From FEN-1350 sp964643355 (GTDB lineage: Bacteria > Planctomycetota > Phycisphaerae > Sedimentisphaerales > Anaerohalosphaeraceae), in the NCBI GenBank assembly GCA_964643355.1, contig CAZXPW010000013.1, forward strand, positions 28,853 to 92,852: a stretch of DNA of 64,000 bases. Reading direction: 5' to 3'. A model generated the notes under the pieces. The model did no database searches. It was given only the letters and a program-made list of their open reading frames with translations, and was not told the origin of the DNA. Below are positions 8,553 to 17,327 of this stretch, one piece after another. A program made the translations under genes and the position numbers. The stretch's first letter is position 1. Every line of letters begins with the position of its first letter.

Positions 8553-9590
8553 TCAGAACGACCGATCAATCAGAAATCGGGCGGACAAGAGAATGTCCAC
8601 ACCGATACCGCCGCAAAGGAGGATCCAGCGAAAGAGGTTCCAGCGAAGCCGGGCTCGGGTGAGGAAGAAAATACAACCGGTCATGACGACGGCGACGACA
8701 TAAGACAATCCGGTCACACGGAAAACCTGCCCCCCCTTCCCGGCGGCGCTAACGACCAACATGATGACGGCCATGACACCGACGGCCATTGTACAGCCGA
8801 GGATCCAACGACGGTCCGAGGGGCCGGCCCAGGCCAAGCCCTGCAACCCCAGGCCGGTCAGGACGGCGGCATACAGCATGGGAACGGAAAGCCAAAAGAT
8901 GGGGGGCACGGCAAAGATGGGATCGGCCAGGGAAAGTAAGGTAGCGGCGGCGACGGTGATCAGAACACTCATGCGCCGGACGATCACATACATCATCAGG
9001 CCAAGGACAAAGGCCGGCACGGCGGCGTGATAAACGCTGAGAGAAAAACGGACATTTTCCCAGAGCGGCATGGCCAGGCCGATGACATGTTGCCATCCGG
9101 TTCGGACCTGGACGGGCATGAAAAAGCCGCTCAGTTCGGCGGCAAGGTCAAAAAAGACGGCCACGATGACAAATGGCAACGCGGCCAGCAGGATACTGAC
9201 GGCCTTTTGAGCGGCGGTTTTGGATCGGCGGGCACGGTAATAAATCGCAGGACAGAACATCCACGGCAGCAATGCCGCAGGCAATCCGGCGGCCGGATGA
9301 AAGCGGGCGAAACTGAGCATAAACGGACAGAAACCATAAATCGCACCGGCAAAAAGGGACCCCCCGAAACTGCCGATCCATCGGCGACTGAGGACATAAC
9401 ACCCCGCGGCCCCGGCAACCGAGTGCATCGCGTAGGCGGCGGATTCGGGAAATCGCGTTCGGAAATACGGCCCGAACAAATAGACCGACAGCAGCAGATA
9501 GAGGAGGGTCGCTCCCACCCCCGGCCCCAGCAACTGCCAATTCTGCCGGGCTTGAGTTACTTGCGCAAGTGTTTTTGACTTCCTGGCCAA
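8553..9590 (-). CDS. Polytopic membrane protein of unknown function
   Basis: 345 residues with about nine hydrophobic segments from residue 22 to the C-terminus and short basic loops. Features such as SVYLFGPYFRTRFPESAAYAMHS and GAIYGFCPFMLSFARFHP faintly recall the membrane part of GT-C glycosyltransferases, but the catalytic acidic loop is not clear, so I do not assign a function. It starts with TTG at 9590, supported by an AGGTG sequence just upstream. It has its own promoter and is divergent from the response regulator at 9808. Confidence 0.7.
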   Translation of the reverse strand: MARKSKTLAQVTQARQNWQLLGPGVGATLLYLLLSVYLFGPYFRTRFPESAAYAMHSVAGAAGCYVLSRRWIGSFGGSLFAGAIYGFCPFMLSFARFHPAAGLPAALLPWMFCPAIYYRARRSKTAAQKAVSILLAALPFVIVAVFFDLAAELSGFFMPVQVRTGWQHVIGLAMPLWENVRFSLSVYHAAVPAFVLGLMMYVIVRRMSVLITVAAATLLSLADPIFAVPPIFWLSVPMLYAAVLTGLGLQGLAWAGPSDRRWILGCTMAVGVMAVIMLVVSAAGKGGQVFRVTGLSYVVAVVMTGCIFFLTRARLRWNLFRWILLCGGIGVDILLSARFLIDRSF

Positions 9591-9647
9591 TCTTCACCTG
9601 TTGTCGATTCACACGATCATCGTCGTGCCTGTCAACATGAAATTTGA

Positions 9648-9676
9648 ATTGTACTCCACTCCATTCCAGGGGACAA
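9648..9676 (-). promoter_or_regulatory. Promoter of the membrane protein gene
   Basis: On the minus strand TTGTCC (9676-9671) and TACAAT (9653-9648) are 17 bases apart. The TTG start at 9590 lies about 58 bases downstream. Confidence 0.5.
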
Positions 9677-9772
9677 GGGGAATTCGTTAAAGGACTCCTC
9701 ACGGGAATCCCTGCCAGAAGAGGCGATTCATCGGATCATCAAGATCGCATGAACGGAAAATGAATTGAGCCC

Positions 9773-9800
9773 TTTACAATCGCCTGATTCTCTTTACAAT
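9773..9800 (+). promoter_or_regulatory. Promoter of the PhoB-type regulator, probably giving a leaderless mRNA
   Basis: TTTACA (9773-9778), 16 bases, then TACAAT (9795-9800). The ATG at 9808 is only eight bases after the -10 box and no ribosome site separates them, so transcription would start at or next to the start codon. Confidence 0.5.
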
Positions 9801-9807
9801 ATCCGAT

Positions 9808-10491
9808 ATGGAAACGAAAGTACTGGTTGTGGATGATGAGCGGGACCTGCTTGAGCTTCTCTCGATGAATCTCGGTCGGGAAGGGTATCATGTACTGACG
9901 GCGGAGACGGGTTCTGCGGCGCAGGACATTTTACGCACAGAACGGCCGAATATCATTCTTCTGGATATCATGCTGGCGGACATATCCGGGATCAAACTCA
10001 CCAAGATCCTCAAACGAGATCCGGCCACGGCCTCCATCCCGATCATCCTGCTGACGGCCAAGGATACGGAAACGGATATCGTCGTGGGATTGACCGTCGG
10101 AGCGGATGATTATGTCACCAAACCCTTCAGCACATCGGTGCTGACCGCGCGTATGGAAGCGGTTCTCCGCCGCAGTGAATCCAAACCGGCCGAGACGGGA
10201 GAAATTCTTCAGGCCGGACCGATCCGGATCCATCCTCAGGCCCGGCAGGCGTGGGCGGAAAACAATCCCATCGATCTAACGGGCGGAGAGTTTAATATTC
10301 TTCTGGCTCTGGTTCAATCCGCGGGCAAAGTGGTTTCGCGGGAACAACTCAAGGGATCACTGGGGCCGACTTCCCACGGCCAAAAAGATCGGATCGTGGA
10401 TGTGCATGTAGCTTCTCTTCGAAAAAAACTCGGGTCTGCCCGAACTCGGCTGCGAACGGTCCACCGGCACGGATATCGAATCCTGATCTGA
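9808..10491 (+). CDS. OmpR/PhoB-family response regulator
   Basis: 227 residues. Receiver domain 1-125: acidic pair DD in VLVVDDERDLLELL, phospho-acceptor aspartate in IILLDIMLADISG, Thr in LLTAKD, Lys in VTKPFS. Residues 130-227 are an OmpR-type winged helix ending with RIVDVHVASLRKKLG and TVHRHGYRI. It is a DNA-binding output protein; the target genes are unknown. No kinase gene is joined to it on the plus strand, but a hybrid kinase gene ends convergently at 10530, only 38 bases away, and may be its partner. Its transcript may be leaderless. Confidence 0.92.
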   Translation: METKVLVVDDERDLLELLSMNLGREGYHVLTAETGSAAQDILRTERPNIILLDIMLADISGIKLTKILKRDPATASIPIILLTAKDTETDIVVGLTVGADDYVTKPFSTSVLTARMEAVLRRSESKPAETGEILQAGPIRIHPQARQAWAENNPIDLTGGEFNILLALVQSAGKVVSREQLKGSLGPTSHGQKDRIVDVHVASLRKKLGSARTRLRTVHRHGYRILI

Positions 10492-10529
10492 ATAGCGCGG
10501 AGATGCTTCGGGGAAAGCAAAGGGGACTT

Positions 10530-12743
10530 TCAGCGGGAGGCGGCGTTGTCGGCGGCGAGGGCCGTTTCGGCCAGAGGGGATTTCTTCGGAAGCGTGAAGC
10601 AAAACCGAGATCCACATCCCGGAACGCTTTCAACCCAGATTCGACCCTTGTGCATTTCGACCAGATTCTTGGCAATCGTCAATCCCAGACCCGTCCCATG
10701 TTCACCGGCGCCGGCGATTTTGTGGATCTGGACAAAACGGTCGAATATTTTTTTGATTTCTTCCGGCGTCAGACCCGGTCCATTGTCGCAAACGGCCATC
10801 TCGACCTCGGAGGACTGGTCGGTCAGTTCCACCCGGATCAAACCGCCGACCGGAATGAATTTTATGGCATTTCCAATCAGGTTTGTCAAGACCTGAATGA
10901 TTCGGTCCCGGTCGGCCGTGACGGACAGATCGGCCTGGGGCATGTCCAATTCGATGCGAATGGATTTGGCGGAGGCCAGGGCCTGCAGGGATTGCGCAAC
11001 CTCCTCAATCAGCGTTTGCAGGATAAGCTCCGTACAATGTAACTGAAGGGTGCCCGACTCGATCTTGGAAATATCGAGAAAATCTCCGATGATGCGGGAA
11101 AGCCGATCCACGCTTTTATCCGCCATGCGAAGATTGTCCTGGAGTTTCGGGCTGAGCTTGCCCATCACTCCGGCCAGCGCGTTGGAGATGATGTTCTTAA
11201 AGATACACAGGGGGGTTCGAAGCTCGTGGGAAACGGTGGAGACAAATTCGCTCTTGAGTCGGTCGTGTTCGCGAAGTACTTCGTTGGCCCGCATCAGTTC
11301 GATCTGAGCAAGTTTGACCTCGGTGATGTCGTGGGCGTAGAGGTTGACATAATCGGACTCGTTAATGGGAGCAAAGACAACCGAGAAGACGCGATCTCCG
11401 GACCGCATTTCGAGAGATTCGGGGACACCCGAAATCCGAACCCCCTGAATCAATTCGAGCACATCGGGCGGTACGGGTTGCCCGACGGAGCATCCCCAGA
11501 GATCCAACAAAATCTCGCCGGGCTTGTTGGAATAGAGGATGATTCCGGCGGCATCGGCCCGGAGGACCGGGCTGGGATCTTCCGAGGGAAACCGGGCGAG
11601 TTGTTCGACTTGTTGTTCGATGCGTCGATAGTCGGTCATATCCAGCATCAGACCATCCCACAAGGTATCGCCGGAGGGCAAACGCTCCGGACGGGCCACG
11701 GCGCGAAACCACCGTTTTTGGTTTTCCCAGCAACCGCCGCCGGTCCACTCCAGCGGGATCAGCCCCCCCGCCGATTCGGCCAGGAGTCGATATAGCTCGG
11801 CACGATCAGCGGCGTCAAGTCGTCCAATCAAGATCTGGGGATCTTCCCGAAGCTGGTCGGGTTCCAACCCAAACATCGAACGACAGTTGTCGCTGACAAA
11901 ATCGAACAGCAGCGATCCGTCGGACTTGAGGATCCAGCGAAAGACCAGGCCGGGGACATTGGCCACCATCCGTTCGTACCGAGTCCGGGAATATTCCAGG
12001 GCTTCCTCCATCTGGCGGCGATCGGTGACATCTTCGATGAGGCCTTCGCATCGGGACAGAAGGCCGTGTTCATCCCGATGAACGATAACCGTATCGCGAA
12101 TCCAGCGGACGGCTCCATCGGGACGACGAATCTTATACTCGTAAGGACCGGTCTGTTCTCCCTGAAACCGTTTTTGAAGGTCTTCCCAGGCAGATAGCCG
12201 GTATTCCGGAAGGAGTAACGAAGTCCATAATCCCTGGTCATTGGCCAATTGATTGGCCGTATAGCCGGTCACGGCCAGACATCCTCTTCCGCGGCAAGTT
12301 GTTTTCGGCTGACCCTGTTCGAACTGGATGGCGTAATGAAATCCCGTCAATTTGAGGTTTTGATCGAAATGGGCCAGGGCTTCGATTAACGACTGCTGAA
12401 GGACTTCGGGCGGGCAGGGTTTGGTCAGAAACCGGAAGATTTGTCCATTATTGACGGCCTGAACGGCGACATCGAGATCGGCAAATCCGGTCAGGATGAT
12501 ACAGACCTGATCCGGATTTCGAAGCGTGGACATCTTGAGAAACTCCAGGCCATCGATTCCTTTCATACGAAGATCGGAAATCACCACGGCAAAGGGTCCC
12601 TGCGATTCGATGATCTCGAGAGCACGCGAGGAATCGTCACAGGTTTCGATGTCGAATTTCCGGCGGAGCTGCCTTCGGAGAGCCGTCAGAACATTCGGAT
12701 CGTCATCGACAAACAGGATTCGTCGATTGGGACTATCCGACAT
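10530..12743 (-). CDS. REC-PAS-PAS-PAS hybrid sensor histidine kinase
   Basis: 737 residues, no membrane segment. Residues 1-125 form a receiver domain (ILFVDDDPNVL, VVISDLRMKG, FLTKPCPP). Three PAS-like domains follow at about 135-260, 265-390 and 390-490, the first two ending in EDVTDRRQMEEAL and LDMTDYRRIEQQV. The kinase core has the H-box FVSTVSHELRTPLCIFKN near residue 515, the N-box LTNLIGNAIKF and the glycine motifs DNGPGL and GTGLGLTIAKN. The frame is open upstream to 13025, but ATG 12743 begins the conserved receiver domain; it overlaps the preceding gene by 11 bases. An N-terminal receiver suggests it is controlled by another kinase, perhaps the one at 13931-15202. Confidence 0.88.
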   Translation of the reverse strand: MSDSPNRRILFVDDDPNVLTALRRQLRRKFDIETCDDSSRALEIIESQGPFAVVISDLRMKGIDGLEFLKMSTLRNPDQVCIILTGFADLDVAVQAVNNGQIFRFLTKPCPPEVLQQSLIEALAHFDQNLKLTGFHYAIQFEQGQPKTTCRGRGCLAVTGYTANQLANDQGLWTSLLLPEYRLSAWEDLQKRFQGEQTGPYEYKIRRPDGAVRWIRDTVIVHRDEHGLLSRCEGLIEDVTDRRQMEEALEYSRTRYERMVANVPGLVFRWILKSDGSLLFDFVSDNCRSMFGLEPDQLREDPQILIGRLDAADRAELYRLLAESAGGLIPLEWTGGGCWENQKRWFRAVARPERLPSGDTLWDGLMLDMTDYRRIEQQVEQLARFPSEDPSPVLRADAAGIILYSNKPGEILLDLWGCSVGQPVPPDVLELIQGVRISGVPESLEMRSGDRVFSVVFAPINESDYVNLYAHDITEVKLAQIELMRANEVLREHDRLKSEFVSTVSHELRTPLCIFKNIISNALAGVMGKLSPKLQDNLRMADKSVDRLSRIIGDFLDISKIESGTLQLHCTELILQTLIEEVAQSLQALASAKSIRIELDMPQADLSVTADRDRIIQVLTNLIGNAIKFIPVGGLIRVELTDQSSEVEMAVCDNGPGLTPEEIKKIFDRFVQIHKIAGAGEHGTGLGLTIAKNLVEMHKGRIWVESVPGCGSRFCFTLPKKSPLAETALAADNAASR

Positions 12744-13962
12744 TGGCCAGGTCCTCGGCAAGGGTGGCTTTGTGGGTTCGCAGCCACGATTCCATCTGTT
12801 CGTTTGCTCCGAAAGACTGCAGGTACTCGATATTGACCGGCTCGGTCCAGCCGTCGGCCAGACTGTCTTGCCGCTGATGGTCGATCCAGTTGGCCACATA
12901 GACGGCATCGGTGACGGAAAAGGCCGATTGCGAACACAGCCAGGGCTCATGATGGTAGGGGACGGCCTCGATAATGGGACTGGGCAATCCCCACAAGTCC
13001 AGCAGGTACCCGCCGAGTTCGGCATGGGAGGCCTGGAGGGCGAGTCGTTCGGAGCCGTACACGGGGAAATATCGCGTTCTGGACTCCAGAATGGATTTCC
13101 AGTATTCTTCGGGGAAACTGGAGATCAGAATCATTTTGCCCGCATCGTGCAGGATACCGGCCATGGAGGCCACATCCAGCAGTTCGTCGGGCATGTGAAG
13201 ACTGTTGCAGATGGCGCGGGACAGCGTTCCGACCCGCATACAGTGTTCCTGAAGCTGATCGACACAGAACCTTCGAATTGCGTCTTCGGATAATTCGCTG
13301 AACACGCCGCTGGTCAGGATCAAGGCCTCGGCCGCCTTGAAGCCGAGGAACGACACGGCGTGAACGGGATCGACGATTTTCTGGCCCTGAGCGGTCACAA
13401 AGGCGTTGTTAACCACCTGCAGGATTTTGGACGAAAGACCGATGTCCTGAGCGACAACCTGTCCGATTCTTCGTAAGCTGCAGGAAGGATTGTTGAGCAA
13501 ATCCATCACTTCCCGATAGGCCTTGGGCAACACCGGCAGCGAAGTCAACCGCGACAGGATATCCGACAAGTCGGTGGAATGGAGCCGATCGTACAGCGTC
13601 AGGGCGCGTTCGACCATTTTTTTCAGGGTTTCGGCATCGCAGGGTTTGGAGATGAACTGGTGAACACAACGGGAGGCCCGTGTCCGCAACGGCTGATCGG
13701 CATAACCGCTGAGCATGATGCGAATCGTCTGGGGATACTGTTCCCGCACCTGTTCCAGCAGTTGCAGACCATCCATTCCGGACATCCGGAGATCGGAGAC
13801 GATCACATCGTACGGATTGGCCTGCAAGGCCATCAGGGCGTCCTCGCTTCGGCTAACGAACTCCATCTTCCATTGTCCCCGCATCGAATGCAGCATGCGA
13901 CGGAGACCGTCAAGGACATTTCGTTCGTCATCAACAAACAGGATTCTTCTGGACTGGCTCAT
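12733..13962 (-). CDS. Response regulator with HDOD output domain
   Basis: 409 residues. The receiver domain (1-125) has FVDDERNVL, VIVSDLRMSG, MLSGYAD and ISKPCD. Residues 135-340 match HDOD domains (LPVLPKAYREVMDLLNNPSCSLRRIGQVVAQD, GILHDAGKMIL, HHEP), which are HD-related signalling modules without a complete metal site. Such proteins control motility and cyclic-di-GMP-linked behaviour in other bacteria; the partner here is unknown. The gene overlaps the kinase gene upstream by 32 bases and the hybrid kinase gene downstream by 11, so the three are one translational unit. Confidence 0.88.
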   Translation of the reverse strand: MSQSRRILFVDDERNVLDGLRRMLHSMRGQWKMEFVSRSEDALMALQANPYDVIVSDLRMSGMDGLQLLEQVREQYPQTIRIMLSGYADQPLRTRASRCVHQFISKPCDAETLKKMVERALTLYDRLHSTDLSDILSRLTSLPVLPKAYREVMDLLNNPSCSLRRIGQVVAQDIGLSSKILQVVNNAFVTAQGQKIVDPVHAVSFLGFKAAEALILTSGVFSELSEDAIRRFCVDQLQEHCMRVGTLSRAICNSLHMPDELLDVASMAGILHDAGKMILISSFPEEYWKSILESRTRYFPVYGSERLALQASHAELGGYLLDLWGLPSPIIEAVPYHHEPWLCSQSAFSVTDAVYVANWIDHQRQDSLADGWTEPVNIEYLQSFGANEQMESWLRTHKATLAEDLANVG

Positions 13963-15202
13963 CGGTTTTCCGTGGTTTTTGTTCGATTGGAATTCGAACG
14001 GTGAAGGTGGTTCCTTGGCCGGGCTGAGTATCCCAGGTCAGCGTCCCATGGTGCTTGTCCACTACGATTGTTTTGACATACAACAGTCCCTGTCCGGTGC
14101 CTTTGTCGTGCCCTTTGGTCGTGAAAAACGGTTCAAACATCCGTTTTTGAACTTCCTCCGGGATCCCCGTACCGGTATCCGAGATCGTGATTTCGACAAA
14201 GGCGCCGTCTTTTCGGGTCGCAACACGAATGATTCCCTTTTGGGCTCCGCCGGTTCCGACGACATCGCCGATGGCGTGCGCGGCATTGACCAGCAGGTTG
14301 ATCAGAACCTGATTGAGGTCATCGATACAACACATTACCATCGGTACATCGGGGTCAAGACTGGTTTGGACTTCGGCGACATATTTGATCTGGTGGTGTA
14401 CGATGATCAAGGTGCTTCGAACGGCCTTGTTGAGATCGGCCGGCGCCATCCGGCGCTCGTCGATATGCGAAAAATCCCGCATGGCCGTGACGATTGCGGC
14501 GACATGCCGGATGCCGTCCATGCTCTGGCGAATGGCCTGGGGGATTTCCTGACGGAGATACTCAAATTCCGAGTCGTCCGATGCGACAGGGACCGATTGG
14601 GAGTCCCCAGCCGCGACCTGTTTTTCCGGTTCAACCTGCCGATCCTGACGAATCAATTCGAAAATCTGTTCAAACGACTCGGAAAGAAACTGCAGGTTGT
14701 CGCCAATAAATTGAATGGGGGTATTGATTTCATGCACAATGCCGGCGGCCAATTGTCCCATGCTTTGCAAAAGACGCGTTCGGTCGAGACGCTTGCGAAC
14801 CTGGATCATGTCGGTCTGATCGACCAGAAGACCCTCCACGCGAATGGCTCCATCGGTCGAACCGTCCACCACGAGAAAATCGCGGACAAATCGTTCCTGA
14901 TCGGAACGAGTTCGGATCCGGTATTCGAGCGTTCCCTCCCTACCCTGACGGATCAGGTCATTCAGGGCTGACCGGTAATACGAACGATCGCGGGGATGGA
15001 TCTGATCAATCCAGCAAATGGAACGATCGGCCGGTTCGGATATCGGTTTATCCATCAGCGATTCCATTGGACCGATCCAGTCCTCCATCCACAGCGATTC
15101 CTCCTTCCAGACCCCGGAATAGAGAATCTGGGACAACCGAGTCAACAAACCCGGAAGCGCCGACCCCGCTGGGATCCAATTCCTTTCCCGTATGGCCTGC
15201 AT
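13931..15202 (-). CDS. PAS-containing sensor histidine kinase
   Basis: 423 residues, soluble. A PAS-like N-terminal half (to about residue 145, ending in VEGLLVDQTDMIQVRKRL) precedes the phospho-acceptor segment GQLAAGIVHEINTPIQFIGDN. The catalytic domain has INLLVNAAHAIGD (N-box), DTGTGIPEE and GTGQGLLYVKTIV. The H-box sequence HEINTP is of the type common in kinases that pair with receiver-HDOD or NtrC-type regulators. It is first in the cassette with the receiver-HDOD and hybrid kinase genes. The 208 bases between it and cheB show no convincing promoter, so read-through from the chemotaxis operon is possible. Confidence 0.88.
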   Translation of the reverse strand: MQAIRERNWIPAGSALPGLLTRLSQILYSGVWKEESLWMEDWIGPMESLMDKPISEPADRSICWIDQIHPRDRSYYRSALNDLIRQGREGTLEYRIRTRSDQERFVRDFLVVDGSTDGAIRVEGLLVDQTDMIQVRKRLDRTRLLQSMGQLAAGIVHEINTPIQFIGDNLQFLSESFEQIFELIRQDRQVEPEKQVAAGDSQSVPVASDDSEFEYLRQEIPQAIRQSMDGIRHVAAIVTAMRDFSHIDERRMAPADLNKAVRSTLIIVHHQIKYVAEVQTSLDPDVPMVMCCIDDLNQVLINLLVNAAHAIGDVVGTGGAQKGIIRVATRKDGAFVEITISDTGTGIPEEVQKRMFEPFFTTKGHDKGTGQGLLYVKTIVVDKHHGTLTWDTQPGQGTTFTVRIPIEQKPRKTDEPVQKNPVC

Positions 15203-15410
15203 GACAGTTTCTCTTCAATCACGAGACCTACATTCCTACGCATTCCAACAATTTTGTATCGACGATTTTGATTTCAAGTATCCGGAATTCCGTCGAAATG
15301 CCTCCATGGCAAAGACAAAGGGGGTTTTATCGTCCCTCCCCAAAACCATCGTCCGGTAATGCTCCGAACAAAAGAATCGGACAAAACGGTTGGATTGCAG
15401 GCGTAATGGA

Positions 15411-16457
15411 TCAGCCCCGCCCGGCCGCCAGATCGAGCATGGTCTGGGTGATCCGATCCAGGGAGACCACTTTTTCAACGCCGCCCTTCTCGAAGGCGGC
15501 CTTGGGCATGCCATAGACGACGCAGGAGGCCTCATCCTGACCGACGGTTCGCGCCCCGGCTTTTCGCATGGCCAGCAATCCCTCGGCGCCATCGTCGCCC
15601 ATTCCGGTCAGGATCGCGCCGACGGCGTTGGCGCCGGCGTATTTGGCGACGGAATTAAACAAAACTTCCACGCTGGGTTTTTGGTGACACACCATCGGCC
15701 CGTCCTTGATGGCCACATAATAACTGGCGCCAGAACGCTGTAAGACCATGTGGTATCCACCCGGAGCGATGAGAACCCGGCCGGGGATCACATGCTCTCC
15801 ATCCTGGGCTTCCCGAATATCGACCTGGCACAAGCCATTCAGCCGCTGAGCAAAAGATTTGGTGAACAGCGCCGGCATGTGTTGAACGATCACCGTCCCC
15901 GGAGCATTGGAGGGCATCGAGGTTAACACGGCCGTCAGGGCCTGGACCCCGCCGGTCGAGGCCCCGATGGCGAAAATCTTGTCGGTGGTTTCCGCCATGG
16001 CGGTGGCGGTGATTGACTTTTTGGTTGTCAACGGTTCGCGATAGACGACACGAGCGTGAGCGACGCCTTTGATTTTCTCGATCAACGCGGTACAGACATC
16101 CGTGACCGTGTATGCCGAACCGGGTTTGGACATCACATCAACGGCTCCGGCCTCCAACGCCGCCAACGCCGTTTTGCTTCCCTCCGGAGTCAGAGAGCTG
16201 AGAATAATCACCGGCATCGGACGGGCTTTCATCAATTTACTCAAAAAGGTGATGCCGTCCATCCGAGGCATTTCGACATCGAGGGTCAGGACATCGGGGT
16301 TGAGCTGGACGATCTTGTCCCGGGCAACATAGGGATCCGGCGCGGTCCCGACCACCTCAATCTGAGAATCGTTTCCAAGTTCCTGCGACAGGATTTTTCG
16401 GACAATCGCGGAATCATCCACGATGAGAACTTTTATGGTTCGAGTCAGGACCGGCAT
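15411..16457 (-). CDS. cheB: Chemotaxis response regulator protein-glutamate methylesterase CheB
   Basis: 348 residues, standard length. Receiver domain with VDDSAIVRKIL, VLTLDVEMPRMDG, LSSLT and SKPGS; catalytic domain from about residue 155 with the nucleophile serine in GASTGGVQAL, the histidine in IVQHMPALFTKSFAQRL and the aspartate in LTGMGDDGAEGL. It demethylates and deamidates receptor glutamates to adapt the chemotaxis system. The ATG at 16457 follows AAAGGGAATT and overlaps the end of the CheX-like gene by 44 bases. It is the last gene of the che operon. Confidence 0.96.
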   Translation of the reverse strand: MPVLTRTIKVLIVDDSAIVRKILSQELGNDSQIEVVGTAPDPYVARDKIVQLNPDVLTLDVEMPRMDGITFLSKLMKARPMPVIILSSLTPEGSKTALAALEAGAVDVMSKPGSAYTVTDVCTALIEKIKGVAHARVVYREPLTTKKSITATAMAETTDKIFAIGASTGGVQALTAVLTSMPSNAPGTVIVQHMPALFTKSFAQRLNGLCQVDIREAQDGEHVIPGRVLIAPGGYHMVLQRSGASYYVAIKDGPMVCHQKPSVEVLFNSVAKYAGANAVGAILTGMGDDGAEGLLAMRKAGARTVGQDEASCVVYGMPKAAFEKGGVEKVVSLDRITQTMLDLAAGRG

Positions 16458-16926
16458 AATTCCCTTTCGTTTCCGAGATCAAGTTGAGACAGACCGCGAC
16501 CGGATGTTCGACAACATCGAGCACGGCGACATCGTCCCGCTGGATCCATTGGTCCCAGTCCATGGATCCATCCGCGGGATGAACTCGCGGGATTGAAACA
16601 TTGAACACATCGGCCTCGGGGGTCGTCAGGAGAGGCAGGACCAGGCCGCAGGTAACATTGACCAACTCCCGGAGGGCATCCGTACATTGCTCCTCCGTCG
16701 GCTGATCCAGAAGACCCATATTGCCGGCCAGCTCGCGGGCAAAATCCAGACCGGCAACCACATGAATTGAACCGTCCATCGAACCGGTGAAATCAATTTC
16801 GGCTCGAAGAATGCGGTTGGGAGCCGGGGGCGTTTCCAGACAGGGCAACACATCCAGAAAGGCCATCCGCTCGAGGGCCTGAGCGATCGACTGGGTCACA
16901 ATCGTTTTGGTTTCATCGACAATCAT
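16414..16926 (-). CDS. cheX: CheX/CheC-family chemotaxis phosphatase-like protein
   Basis: 170 residues. CheX and CheC dephosphorylate CheY-P. The family's catalytic Glu-x2-Asn pattern occurs in DALRELVNVTCGLVLPLL near residue 85, and the N-terminal VDETKTIVTQSIAQALERMAF region is typical of CheX-like domains. Only one such motif is seen, so it is closer to CheX than to CheC with its two motifs. It overlaps cheY upstream by 14 bases under my cheY end and overlaps cheB downstream by 44 bases. The last 20 residues (SETKGNYAGPDSNHKSSHRG) look unstructured. Identity as a phosphatase is inferred from motif and context. Confidence 0.72.
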   Translation of the reverse strand: MIVDETKTIVTQSIAQALERMAFLDVLPCLETPPAPNRILRAEIDFTGSMDGSIHVVAGLDFARELAGNMGLLDQPTEEQCTDALRELVNVTCGLVLPLLTTPEADVFNVSIPRVHPADGSMDWDQWIQRDDVAVLDVVEHPVAVCLNLISETKGNYAGPDSNHKSSHRG

Positions 16927-17305
16927 TCCGAACCCCCAGATGCCGCGAAATCACGGACCGGAACTCTTCGGGCGTGAACGGCTTGTGCAGGTAATCGCGA
17001 ACCCCCTCGGACAACAATTCCTTGATTCGCGTCGAACTGGACTCAGTGGTGACCATGACCACGGGAATGTCGGCCCGGCTCTTTTGTTGCCGCATCTGAT
17101 GGATCATTTCGACCCCGGACATCTGCGGCATATTGAGATCGGCCAGGACCAGGTCGACCGGCTCGGCGTCCAGCACTTTCAAGGCCGCCTGACCATCCGG
17201 CGCCTCCAGAATCCGGCCAACCGGAATATCGATCATCCCCAGAATCCGCTTGATCGCGGTTCGCGTCAATACCGAATCGTCCACAATCAGGATTGTATAG
17301 GCCAT
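16913..17305 (-). CDS. cheY: CheY-like single-domain response regulator
   Basis: 130 residues, a bare receiver domain: ILIVDDSVLTRTAIKRIL, phospho-acceptor in LVLADLNMPQMSG, threonine in VMVTTESS and lysine in LHKPFTPEEF. Phosphorylated by CheA, it would act on the flagellar motor switch. The ATG at 17305 was chosen over 17311 because GGAG then sits six bases upstream. It lies between the HPt-receiver gene and the cheX-like gene. A second CheY-like gene is at 27826-28203; which one binds the motor cannot be told from sequence alone. Confidence 0.9.
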   Translation of the reverse strand: MAYTILIVDDSVLTRTAIKRILGMIDIPVGRILEAPDGQAALKVLDAEPVDLVLADLNMPQMSGVEMIHQMRQQKSRADIPVVMVTTESSSTRIKELLSEGVRDYLHKPFTPEEFRSVISRHLGVRNDCR

Positions 17306-17327
17306 ACTCATCTCCGTTTCTTGTCCG

